Assembly: GCF_036227565.1 (NCBI RefSeq)
Contig: NZ_CP109460.1
Location: forward strand, 4,712,001 to 4,776,000
Length of the DNA: 64,000 nucleotides
Direction of reading: 5' to 3'
Source of the DNA: Streptomyces sp. NBC_01454
Lineage (GTDB): Bacteria; Actinomycetota; Actinomycetes; Streptomycetales; Streptomycetaceae
Of the stretch, positions 16,768 to 24,740 are shown piece by piece. A program made the translations under genes and the position numbers. How positions within the stretch are numbered: the first letter of the stretch is position 1; each line of letters opens with the position of its first letter. The notes beneath the pieces were generated by a model, which saw nothing but the letters and a program-made list of their open reading frames with translations, had not been told where the DNA came from and did no database searches.

Positions 16768-18405
16768 ATGCGTGACGACCTGGATGTGCGGGCCGACCTG
16801 GAGTACGGCGCCATTCCCCGGCTGGTGCGCGCGGCCGCCCTGCGGTACGGCCCCCGGGAGGCCGTCGTCGAGGGCCGTACCCGGGTGTCGTACGCGGAGC
16901 TGGGGGAGCGGGTGGAGCGGGCGGCGGCCGCCTGTATCGCCTCCGGGGTTCTCCCCGGTGACCGCGTCGCCGTCTGGGCGCCCAACACCCTCGACTGGAT
17001 CGTCGCCGCCCTCGGGGCCGTCACCGCCGGCGCCGTCCTCGTCCCGGTCAACACCCGCTTCAAGGGCACCGAAGCCGCCTATGTCCTGCGCCGCACCCGC
17101 GCCCGGCTGCTCTTCGTCACCGGCACCTTCCTCGGCACGTCCTACGCCGCCTCGCTGCGACGCGCCGCCCGGGAGGGCACCGGCCGCGGCCCGCTGCCCG
17201 GACTCCCGCAGCTGGAGCGGGTCGTGGTGCTCGCCGACGACGCCCCCGCCGATTTCGTCAGCTGGCCGGACTTCCTCGCCGGCGGTGCGGCGGTGCCCGC
17301 GGGGACGGTCCGCGCCCGGGCCGATGCCCTGAGCCCCGACGACGCCTCGGACATCATCTTCACCTCCGGTACCACCGGCCACCCCAAGGGCGCCGTGATC
17401 ACGCATGCGCAGACGCTGCGCGCCTATGACGTCTGGAGCGAACTCGCCGGCCTCCGGGAAGGCGACCGCTATCTGATCGTCAACCCGTTCTTCCACACCT
17501 TCGGCTACAAGGCCGGGGTCATCGCCTGCCTGCTGCGCGGCGCGACGATGATCCCGCAGCCGGTCTTCAGCGTGGAGACCGCGCTCGCCCACATCGCCGC
17601 CGAGCACATCTCCGTACTCCCCGGCCCGCCCACCCTCCATCAGCAGATGCTCGACCACCCCGCCCGCGACCGGTACGACCTGTCCGCGCTGCGCCTGGTG
17701 GTCACCGGCGCCGCCGTGGTCCCGCTGGAGCTGGTCGAGCGGCTGCGCGGCGAGCTGAAGATCTCCACCGTCCTGACCGCGTACGGACTGTCGGAGAGCT
17801 CGGGCATCGTCACGATGTGCCGCCGCAGCGATCCGCCCGAGGTCATCGCCACGACCTCGGGCCGGGCCCTGCCCGGCACCGAGATCCGGATCGTCGACGC
17901 CACGGGCGCTCCGGCGGCCCCCGGAGAGGCGGGCGAGGTCCTGGTCCGCGGCTATCACGTGATGTCCGGCTACTTCGAGGACCCGGCCGGCACGGCCCGC
18001 GCCCTCACCCACGACGGCTGGCTGCGCACCGGCGACATCGGCGTCCTCGACGCGGCGGGCAATCTGCGGATCACCGACCGCCTCAAGGACATGTTCATCG
18101 TCGGGGGCTTCAACGCCTATCCCGCCGAGATAGAACAACTCCTCGGCCGCCACCCGGACATCGCCGAGGTCGCCGTCATCGGCATCCCCGACCCCCGGCT
18201 CGGCGAGGTCGGCAGGGCCTACGCGGTCCGCCGGGCCGGCTCCCGGCTCACCGCCGACGATCTGATCGCCTGGTCCCGTCGCGAGATGGCCAACTACAAG
18301 GTGCCGCGGGAGGTCACCTTCGTCCCCACGCTCCCGCGCAACGCCAGCGGCAAGGTCCTCAAGACCCGGCTGCGCACCGCTGTCCAGGGACCCGCGCCCG
18401 CGTGA
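16768..18405 (+). CDS. Acyl-CoA synthetase (FadD3-like AMP-forming ligase)
   Basis: A 545-residue ANL-family enzyme that activates a carboxylic acid to its CoA thioester through an acyl-adenylate. Motifs in order: the P-loop DIIFTSGTTGHPKGAV, PFFHTFGYKAG, the A5 block TAYGLSESSGIV, the adenylate-binding DGWLRTGDIGVLD with RLKDMFIVGGFNAYPAEIE, and the C-terminal catalytic Lys in LPRNASGKVLKTRLR. Length is standard. GGGAGG precedes the ATG. The overall pattern resembles the FadD3 group that activates steroid-ring remnants and other bulky acids, but substrate is not deducible. It is divergent from the aldolase operon, with a shared operator. Confidence 0.9.
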   Translation: MRDDLDVRADLEYGAIPRLVRAAALRYGPREAVVEGRTRVSYAELGERVERAAAACIASGVLPGDRVAVWAPNTLDWIVAALGAVTAGAVLVPVNTRFKGTEAAYVLRRTRARLLFVTGTFLGTSYAASLRRAAREGTGRGPLPGLPQLERVVVLADDAPADFVSWPDFLAGGAAVPAGTVRARADALSPDDASDIIFTSGTTGHPKGAVITHAQTLRAYDVWSELAGLREGDRYLIVNPFFHTFGYKAGVIACLLRGATMIPQPVFSVETALAHIAAEHISVLPGPPTLHQQMLDHPARDRYDLSALRLVVTGAAVVPLELVERLRGELKISTVLTAYGLSESSGIVTMCRRSDPPEVIATTSGRALPGTEIRIVDATGAPAAPGEAGEVLVRGYHVMSGYFEDPAGTARALTHDGWLRTGDIGVLDAAGNLRITDRLKDMFIVGGFNAYPAEIEQLLGRHPDIAEVAVIGIPDPRLGEVGRAYAVRRAGSRLTADDLIAWSRREMANYKVPREVTFVPTLPRNASGKVLKTRLRTAVQGPAPA

Positions 18406-18444
18406 CGCGACGGCCGCCGGGCCGGATCCGCGCGCCGCAGCGGC

Positions 18445-19059
18445 CTACGCCCCCGGGGGTGCCCAGTCGGGCCGGCGGCCGCTGAGCGCCACCACCCGGT
18501 CGAGCAGCGGCGCGTCCTCGGGCACGGGCACCACGGCCCCGAAGGGCCCTTCGCCCGCCTCGACCGCCCCGCCGTCCCCGGCCCAGGCGGACAGCAGCGC
18601 ATGGCAGACGTCCAGGTCGGCCCGGCCGGGCGCGTACTCCTGGCCCGTGGCGCGCGCCAGGTCCCAGGCGTGCAGGACCAGCTCGTTGAGCGCGACCCGG
18701 CCCGCGACCGCGCCCGGCAGCGTCACCCCGCCCGCCTGGGTCTCCCCCTCCCACGCCTGCGGGTCGCGCCAGGCCTCGGTCATCCCGCTGAGGTTGCGGT
18801 CCAGCTCGGCCCGCCAGCCGGGCGCCACATCGGCCCGGGGCCCCGAACCGGGGGAGGTGCCGGTCATCGGGCCGAGGTTCTTGCGCGCCACGTCCTGGAA
18901 GGCACCGGCCAGCCCGACGAGATGCCCCAGGAGATGGCGCACGGCGTAGTCCTCACAGGGTGTGGGCGCGTCCAGCAGCGCCTCGTCGGTGTCTTCCGCG
19001 AGCCGCGCCACCAGCCGTGCCTGCGCCGCGAAGTCGATCATCTCGGTCATCTCGGTCAT
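18445..19059 (-). CDS. TIGR03086-type DinB/mycothiol-dependent protein
   Basis: A 204-residue four-helix protein of the actinobacterial MDMPI/DinB superfamily. LLDAPTPCEDYAVRHLLGHLVGLAGAF and NELVLHAWDLARATGQ supply histidines typical of the metal site in this group. Members with known function are mycothiol-dependent isomerases or transferases; many have no assigned reaction. It starts with a duplicated MTEMTEM; the first ATG has AAGGA upstream. It converges with the acyl-CoA ligase and no operator was found upstream, so it may not belong to the catabolic regulon. Confidence 0.75.
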   Translation of the reverse strand: MTEMTEMIDFAAQARLVARLAEDTDEALLDAPTPCEDYAVRHLLGHLVGLAGAFQDVARKNLGPMTGTSPGSGPRADVAPGWRAELDRNLSGMTEAWRDPQAWEGETQAGGVTLPGAVAGRVALNELVLHAWDLARATGQEYAPGRADLDVCHALLSAWAGDGGAVEAGEGPFGAVVPVPEDAPLLDRVVALSGRRPDWAPPGA

Positions 19060-19174
19060 CGTCCGGGATCCTTCCGTTCCAAAGAGACCGTGCCGGCGCA
19101 GAGCTGCCGCCGCACTCCCAGTGAAGACTCCGCCCGGCCCCGGAACTCATCGCCACACCGCCCGGAACTCCCGG

Positions 19175-20749
19175 CTACTCCGTATACCGCTGCGCATGCC
19201 GCTGCGTGTACCGCGCCCGCAGCGCCGCCTTCAGCACCTTGTGCAGCGGCCCGCCGCGCGGCAGCTCCCCGGTGATCTCCAGCTGCTCCGGCAGCTTCTG
19301 GACCATCAGCCCGGCCGCCCGCAGATGCGCGGTCAGCGCGTCCAGGGTGAGCGGCGGCGCGGCCGGATCGGCGGGGGTGACCACCGCGCACACCCGCTCG
19401 CCGCGCTCCCGGTCCGGCAGCCCGATCACCGCCGCCTGGGCCACCGCCGGATGGGTGTGCACCAGATCCTCGATCTCCTGCGCGGAGATGTTCTCGCCCT
19501 TGCGGATGATGATGTCCTTGAGCCGCCCGGTGAGCACCAGGTGCCCGTCGGGGCGCACGGCGCCCAGGTCACCGGTGTGGAAGTAGCCCTCGGCATCGAA
19601 GGCCGCCGCGGTCAGCGCCGGGTCGGTGTAGCGCCGGAACAGCATCGGGCCCTTGAGTGTGACCTCACCGCTCTCCCCGGCCGCGGCCTCGGACCCGTCC
19701 GGCCGGGCTATGCGCACCCGCGCGCCCACGACCGGCCTGCCGACCGTCCGGGCGAGCTGCTCGTCGCTGTCGTACGGCGTGCCCATCGCGATCATCGGGC
19801 ACTCGGTCATCCCGTACCCGTGCACGATCGCGCACCTCAGCTCCCGCCCGGCCTCCCGGTAGAGCTCCGGCGGCAGCGGCGCCCCGCCGCCGGACAGCAG
19901 CCGCAGCGAGGGGATCAGCCGGCCGGCCTGCGGCTGCCGCTGCCGCCGGCGCCGCGACTCGTCCAGGAACGCCTGGTAGAAGGCGGTACTGCCGCCGGCC
20001 ATCGTCACCCCGTGCCGCCGGTAGACGTCGGCCGCCCGCCCCGGCTCGAAGCTGTCCAGGACGACCGCCGGAAACCCGCTGACCAGCATGGCGATGACGT
20101 AGTCCGGACCGGCGATGTGCGCGTAGGGAAAGGCGATCGAGCCGATGTCGTCCGGGGACATCCCCAGTGCGGTGGCCAGCCCGATGCCGCCGGCGATGAG
20201 CGTGGCGTCGGTGTGCTCGACACCCTTGGGGGCGGCCGTGGTGCCGGAGGTGTAGTAGATCCACGTGGTGTCCCCGTCGCCACCGGGCACCGCACCGGGC
20301 AGCCCGGCCGGATCCCCCACGGGCAGTTGCTCGTCCACCGACAGCACCCGCACCCCGTCCCCGGCCAGCGTGCGCACCATCGCGGTGTGGTCGAACCCCC
20401 GCCACACGCCCGGCACGAGCACCCACTCCGCCGCCGACTCCGCCAGAATGAAGCCCACTTCACGTTCCCGGTGCAGGGGTATGACGGGTATCTGCACGGC
20501 CCCGAGCCGGGCCAGCGCCAACGAGAGGACCACCGTCCCGATCCGGCTCGGCAACTGCCAGGCCACCCGCGTCCGGGGGCCGATGCCCAAGTCCCGCAAG
20601 CCGGCCGCCACCCGCAGCGCCTCGTCCCGCACCGCGCCGAAGGTGACCGTCCGCCCGCCCTCGTCGAAGAACATCGGTGCCCCGCGCGAGGCGTTGGCCC
20701 GGTATTCGACCAGTTCCCACAGCGACTGCATACGGGCGGGTTCGAACAC
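19175..20749 (-). CDS. AMP-forming acyl-CoA synthetase
   Basis: A 524-residue ANL-family ligase. It shows TTWIYYTSGTTAAPKGVEHT (P-loop), GYGMTECPMIAMGTP (A5), DAEGYFHTGDLGAVRPDGHL and RLKDIIIRKGENISAQEIEDL (A8 hinge), and a C-terminal LPRGGPLHKVLKAALR that holds the catalytic Lys. It resembles cyclohexanecarboxylate/AliA-like and medium-chain acyl-CoA ligases more than fatty-acid FadD. The GTG at 20747-20749 has AGGAGG upstream. An exact regulon operator lies 89 bases upstream, making it the second acyl-CoA ligase under the same putative control. Confidence 0.9.
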   Translation of the reverse strand: MFEPARMQSLWELVEYRANASRGAPMFFDEGGRTVTFGAVRDEALRVAAGLRDLGIGPRTRVAWQLPSRIGTVVLSLALARLGAVQIPVIPLHREREVGFILAESAAEWVLVPGVWRGFDHTAMVRTLAGDGVRVLSVDEQLPVGDPAGLPGAVPGGDGDTTWIYYTSGTTAAPKGVEHTDATLIAGGIGLATALGMSPDDIGSIAFPYAHIAGPDYVIAMLVSGFPAVVLDSFEPGRAADVYRRHGVTMAGGSTAFYQAFLDESRRRRQRQPQAGRLIPSLRLLSGGGAPLPPELYREAGRELRCAIVHGYGMTECPMIAMGTPYDSDEQLARTVGRPVVGARVRIARPDGSEAAAGESGEVTLKGPMLFRRYTDPALTAAAFDAEGYFHTGDLGAVRPDGHLVLTGRLKDIIIRKGENISAQEIEDLVHTHPAVAQAAVIGLPDRERGERVCAVVTPADPAAPPLTLDALTAHLRAAGLMVQKLPEQLEITGELPRGGPLHKVLKAALRARYTQRHAQRYTE

Positions 20750-20837
20750 GGCGCGCCTCCTGGGGGTGAGCAGGACGGAACGTGATCCGGCCCCGGCGAC
20801 CTCGCCGGGGCCGGATGGCGCGACTGTAGCAGTGGAA

Positions 20838-20852
20838 CTGACGGAGCGTCAG
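20838..20852. promoter_or_regulatory. Regulon operator, exact CTGACG-N3-CGTCAG
   Basis: CTGACGGAGCGTCAG is a perfect palindrome match, upstream of the minus-strand acyl-CoA ligase and 24 bases past the stop of the small secreted-peptide gene. Confidence 0.8.
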
Positions 20853-20875
20853 AGTCGTGAAGCCTCTTGCGGGGC

Positions 20876-21028
20876 CTACTGCGGGACGACGGGCCGGTGC
20901 CGGTCCAGGGTGGTCAGGCCCGCTCCGGGAGCGGGATGGCTGCTGTCCGCCAGCGCCGGTGCCGCGGCACCGCCGGATATGGCGGCGGCCACCGCCAGGG
21001 TCACCAGGGCCGTCTTGAGTCGGTTCAT
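20876..21028 (-). CDS. Tiny secreted peptide with DRHRPVV C terminus
   Basis: A 50-codon gene with GGAG six bases before its ATG. The product has a classic signal peptide: MNRLK, hydrophobic TALVTLAVAAAISGGAAAP, and a predicted cut after ALA at residue 27. This would leave a mature peptide of about 23 residues, ending TLDRHRPVVPQ. That ending closely matches the end of the AfsS-like protein encoded 138 bases upstream (AKDKHRPIVDPQ). Relationship by duplication with gain of a signal peptide is the inference. No known family beyond the shared motif was recognised. It lies between the AfsS-like gene and an acyl-CoA ligase operator, all on the minus strand. Confidence 0.7.
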   Translation of the reverse strand: MNRLKTALVTLAVAAAISGGAAAPALADSSHPAPGAGLTTLDRHRPVVPQ

Positions 21029-21071
21029 TCGCACTCCGGATGTGAAAGGTGCCGTGGGCGGAGGGGAGAGG

Positions 21072-21134
21072 AAAAAACGCCGCAGGGACCGGTCCCGATG
21101 GCTCCCCTCCGTGCCATCGAAACCAGCCCCTGCG
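21072..21134 (-). terminator. Terminator after the AfsS-like gene
   Basis: Nested inverted repeats: outer arms CGCAGGG (21081-21087) and CCCTGCG (21128-21134), inner arms GATGGC (21097-21102) and GCCATC (21113-21118). On the minus strand they are followed by a run of six T (21072-21077). This separates the AfsS-like gene from the secreted-peptide gene. Confidence 0.7.
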
Positions 21135-21165
21135 ATCCCCCGAAACGTCGTGCCCCGCTCAGAAC

Positions 21166-21336
21166 TTACTGCGGGTCCACGATCGGCCTGTGCTTGTCCT
21201 TGGCGGACAGGACACCGGGCGCGGGCGCCGAAGACGCCTCCGGCGCGGTGCCCTCACCGATGATCGGCCGGTGTTTGTCCATCGGCTTGATGATGGGCTT
21301 CTGGGTCGGCTGGATGTTGCTCTCTTCTGTGCTCAC
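21166..21336 (-). CDS. afsS: AfsS-like small regulatory protein
   Basis: A 56-residue protein, GTG start at 21334-21336, AGGAG eight bases upstream. It lies directly downstream of afsR in the same orientation, as afsS does in other Streptomyces. It has two copies of a D-K-H-R-P-I unit: KPIIKPMDKHRPII and LSAKDKHRPIVDPQ. From memory, AfsS of S. coelicolor is a 63-residue protein with repeated short blocks containing an Asp-x-His-x-Pro/Ala pattern. Position plus repeat pattern support the name. AfsS acts downstream of phosphorylated AfsR as a stimulator of antibiotic genes; its molecular mode is unclear. The promoter region contains a candidate AfsR/PhoP box at 21488-21510. Confidence 0.75.
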   Translation of the reverse strand: MSTEESNIQPTQKPIIKPMDKHRPIIGEGTAPEASSAPAPGVLSAKDKHRPIVDPQ

Positions 21337-21487
21337 GGTGACCAACTCCTGTGTATGGGCGCTGTACAGTACGCCTCGCCGGCGACTCCCCCGAGGGCCG
21401 CCGGAGAGGTGTACCAGGGCCGAACACCTTACGGTGGGGCCGGGTCACCGAGCCGCTTGCCCCCCGAGGCGGCGGATCGGTTGGTAA

Positions 21488-21510
21488 GAGAATGGCCGCC
21501 GGCGATGAAC
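21488..21510 (-). promoter_or_regulatory. Candidate AfsR/PhoP binding box upstream of the AfsS-like gene
   Basis: Read on the minus strand, GTTCATCGCCGGCGG runs into CCATTCTC, giving two imperfect direct repeats about 11 bases apart that resemble the AfsR/PhoP operator described at the S. coelicolor afsS promoter (from memory). It lies about 150-175 bases before the AfsS-like start. A TACTGT hexamer nearer the gene could be the -10 box. Confidence 0.4.
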
Positions 21511-21548
21511 GATCGATAAACGCCCGCGATTACGTCGCTGACCTGTGG

Positions 21549-24485
21549 TTATGCGGCGGCCATGGGGGCCAGCAGCGAGCGCACCGTGATGGCCTCGGGC
21601 GAGCCGAGCCGGTCATGGATGGCCAGCGCCTCCTGCCAGCACACCCGCGCCCGGCCGGGGTGGCCGATGGCGTGCAGGGCCCGGCCGAGCGTCGTCAGGG
21701 CGTTGGCCCGCCACCATTCGCCGCCGATGCCGCGCAGCGTGGTCAGCGCCTGCTCGGCGTGGTTGGCGGCGTCCGCGGGTCGGTTCCCGGCCAGTTCGAC
21801 CTCGGCGAGCCGGAAGTACGTCATGCCCTCCCAGAACCGCTGGCGGCTCTGCTGGAATATCGTCAGCGCCTTCATCAGCTGAACGGTGGCGTCGTCCAGG
21901 CGGTTGGCCAGGGTGAAGGCCAGCGCGAGGGCGTACATGCCGTTGGCCAGGCGCCGTTCGGCGCCGAGCCGGCGATAGATGGCGATGCCCTGTTCGGCGA
22001 GCTCGATGGCGCTCTCCGTGCGCCCGGTGTCCAGATGGACCCGGGAGAGGTTGCACAGCGCGCTGGCCTCGGACTGCTCGTTGTTGTCCGCGCGGAAGGC
22101 GGTGAGCGCGTGGTTGAGATAGGCCTCCGCGTCCGCGTGCCGCTTCTGCTCACCGGCGATGATGCCCCGGTCGTTGGGCGCGTTGGACGACGAGAAGGGG
22201 TCACCCACGGCCACCCCGAGAAGCATGGCCGACTTGGCGTGCTCGTCCGCCTCGTCGAGCCGTCCGGCGAGGGTGTGGACGTTGGTGAGCGAGGTGTGCA
22301 GCCGGGCCTGGGCGTGCTGGTCCTCGGCGGCCCGGGCGGCTTCCAGCAGCCGCACATTGGCCTGCTCGTACTGCCGGGCGTCGGCGCCGGACTCGGCGAG
22401 GTCCAGGGTCAGCAGCAGCAGGTCGACCGAGCGCCGCAGGAAGGCGGGGCCGGTGGCGTGCCGGGCGCAGGCGAGCACGCAGCTGGCCTCGCTGAACAGC
22501 CAGGCCAGCGCGTGCTGCCGGTCCGTCAGCTCCAGCCCCGGATAGCTCGTGGACTCCATGTGGTCGATGAGCCGGTCGCCGGGCCGCTCCAGGGCGTACA
22601 TCCGGGCGGCCGTCGCCAGATAGAAGTCCAGCAGCCGCGACAGGGCCGCCTCCCGCTCCGAGGGCGGCTGTTCGTCCCGCTCGGCACAGGCCCGGGCATA
22701 GAGCCGGACCAGATCGTGGAAGCGGTAGCGGCCCGGGGCGGCGGACTCCAGGAGGCTGGCGTCGACCAGGGACTCGACGAGGTCCTCCGCGGCATCGATG
22801 CCAAGGTCGAGGACGGCCGCCGCGGCGGCCAGTGAGATGTCCGGGCCGTCGGCCAGCCCCAACAGCCGAAAGGCCCGTGCCTGGTGGGGCTCCAGCTGTC
22901 CGTATCCCAGCTCGAAGGTGGCCTTGACGGCGAGGTCGCCGGCGCGCAGCTCGTCCAGCCGGCGGCGTTCGTCGGCGAGCTTGCTGGCCAGGACGGAGAC
23001 CGTCCACGTACGGCGCGCGGCCAGCCGGGAGGCGGCGATCCGGATGGCCAGCGGCAGGAAGCCGCAGGCGCCGACGACGGCCATGGCGGCCTGCCGCTCG
23101 GAGGTGACGCGCTCCTCCCCGACGATGCGGGTGAAGAGGGTCAGGGCCTCCTCGGGGCTCATCACGTCGAGGTCGATCAGATGCGCCCCGGCCAGGTCGA
23201 TCATGCGGGCGCGGCTGGTGATCAGCGCGGCGCAGCCTTCCGCGCCGGGCAGCAGCGGGCGGATCTGGGCGGCGTCGCGTGCGTTGTCCAGCAGGGCCAG
23301 GACGCGGCGTCCGGCGAGGGTGGAGCGGTAGAGCGCGGCGCGTTCCTCCAGGCCGTCCGGGATGGCGGAATCGGCGGTTCCGAGCGCACGCAGGAAGGCA
23401 CCGAGCACCGCCTCCGGCTCGGAGGGGGCCTGTCCGGCGCCCTGTAGATCGACATAGAGCTGTCCGTCGGGGAAGTGCTCGCGGGCGGCGTGCGCGACAT
23501 GGACGGCGAGGGTGGTCTTGCCGACGCCGCCGATGCCGGTGAGCGCGGAGACGGCCATCACGCTGCCCTCGGCGGTGGCCAGCTGCCGACCGAGGTCGTC
23601 GACGAAGGCGCTGCGGCCGGTGAAGTCGGCGACGGTGGCCGGGAGCTGCTGGGGGCGCACGAAGACCTGGTCGCTGGTGTCGGGACAGTCGTCGATGACC
23701 GGCGGCGCGTCCAGTTCGGTGTCGGCGCGCAGGATTCGCTGCTGGAGGTCGGAGAGCGAGGCGCAGGGGTCGACGCCGAGTTCGTCGGCGAGCAGCCGGC
23801 GGGTGTCGGCGTAGACGGCGAGCGCCTCGGCCTGCCGTCCACTGCGGTAGAGGGCCAGCATGAGGAGTTCGCGCAGCCGCTCGCGCAGCGGGTGGGCGGC
23901 GGTGAGCGCGGTCAGCTCGGACACCACCTCCGCGTGGCAGCCGGCTTCCAGGTCGAGTTCGAGACGGGTCTCGGTGAGGGAGAGCCGCCACTCCTCCAGC
24001 CGGGTGCGCTGGGTGTCCACGTACGGCCCGGCCAGCCCGGCCAGGGGTTCGCCGTCCCACAGCGCCAGGGCCGCGTCGAGGAGTTCCCGGGCGCGGGTGC
24101 GGTCGCCGGAGGCCTTGGCCTTCTCCGCCTCGGCGGCGTACTGCTCGGCGTGGTCGTGGTCGAGGTCCAGCGGGCGGCCGTCCACCGGACGCAGGGCATA
24201 GCCGCCGGACTCGCTGACCAGGGCCTCGGAGTCGTCGCCCAGGGCCTTGCGCAGCCGGGAGGCGTAGGTGCGCAGCGCGGCGAGCGCGGCGTGCGGCGGT
24301 TCGTCGCCCCAGAGGGCGTCGACGAGTTCGGGCGCGGTGGCGGTGCGCCCGCCGCGCAGCAGTAGTGCGGCGAGCAGCGCACGCTGCTGCGGGGAGCCCG
24401 CTGCCAGCGGCGTTGCGCCGCGCCAGGCCCGTACGGGACCGAGCACGGTGAAGCGGAGCCGCTCCCGCCCCGGACCGTCGTCCAT
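21549..24485 (-). CDS. afsR: AfsR, SARP-NB-ARC-TPR global regulator of secondary metabolism
   Basis: A 978-residue regulator. Residues 10-100: OmpR-type winged helix (RFTVLGPVRAWRG, WGDEPPHAALAALRTYASRL). Residues 105-255: bacterial transcriptional activator domain (LDLDHDHAEQYAAEAEKAKA to GVDPCASLSDLQQRIL). Residues 285-600: NB-ARC ATPase with Walker A GIGGVGKT at 317-324 and VLALLDNARDAAQIRPLLPG. The C-terminal 350 residues are TPR repeats. Once phosphorylated by AfsK and similar kinases AfsR activates afsS. The ATG at 24483-24485 has AGGGGGG upstream. It is followed 212 bases later by the AfsS-like gene. Confidence 0.95.
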   Translation of the reverse strand: MDDGPGRERLRFTVLGPVRAWRGATPLAAGSPQQRALLAALLLRGGRTATAPELVDALWGDEPPHAALAALRTYASRLRKALGDDSEALVSESGGYALRPVDGRPLDLDHDHAEQYAAEAEKAKASGDRTRARELLDAALALWDGEPLAGLAGPYVDTQRTRLEEWRLSLTETRLELDLEAGCHAEVVSELTALTAAHPLRERLRELLMLALYRSGRQAEALAVYADTRRLLADELGVDPCASLSDLQQRILRADTELDAPPVIDDCPDTSDQVFVRPQQLPATVADFTGRSAFVDDLGRQLATAEGSVMAVSALTGIGGVGKTTLAVHVAHAAREHFPDGQLYVDLQGAGQAPSEPEAVLGAFLRALGTADSAIPDGLEERAALYRSTLAGRRVLALLDNARDAAQIRPLLPGAEGCAALITSRARMIDLAGAHLIDLDVMSPEEALTLFTRIVGEERVTSERQAAMAVVGACGFLPLAIRIAASRLAARRTWTVSVLASKLADERRRLDELRAGDLAVKATFELGYGQLEPHQARAFRLLGLADGPDISLAAAAAVLDLGIDAAEDLVESLVDASLLESAAPGRYRFHDLVRLYARACAERDEQPPSEREAALSRLLDFYLATAARMYALERPGDRLIDHMESTSYPGLELTDRQHALAWLFSEASCVLACARHATGPAFLRRSVDLLLLTLDLAESGADARQYEQANVRLLEAARAAEDQHAQARLHTSLTNVHTLAGRLDEADEHAKSAMLLGVAVGDPFSSSNAPNDRGIIAGEQKRHADAEAYLNHALTAFRADNNEQSEASALCNLSRVHLDTGRTESAIELAEQGIAIYRRLGAERRLANGMYALALAFTLANRLDDATVQLMKALTIFQQSRQRFWEGMTYFRLAEVELAGNRPADAANHAEQALTTLRGIGGEWWRANALTTLGRALHAIGHPGRARVCWQEALAIHDRLGSPEAITVRSLLAPMAAA

Positions 24486-24704
24486 GGTGCCCCCCTGCTG
24501 TGTGCCTCTGTCGCGCTGTACGCACAACCTCGCTGTGCGCAACGGTCAGTCTGCCTTGTCGCGCCCGCTTCCGTCAGTAGGGGTCCAGTCCGTGCACAAA
24601 GCCTCCCCGCCTGATCGGGACCGGGGCCGGGGCGGCGTGCCCCGGGGCCACGGATTCGAACGTTCCGTGCGCGCTCCGTATTCCCGTCCCGGTCACCCTC
24701 GTTG

Positions 24705-24719
24705 CTGACGGATCGTCAG
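24705..24719. promoter_or_regulatory. Regulon operator, exact CTGACG-N3-CGTCAG
   Basis: CTGACGGATCGTCAG ends 21 bases before the amidohydrolase ATG. TACGGT at 24728-24733 fits a -10 box for a leaderless transcript, which would put the operator over the -35 region. Confidence 0.8.
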
Positions 24720-24740
24720 ATCGGCGCTACGGTATCCGGC

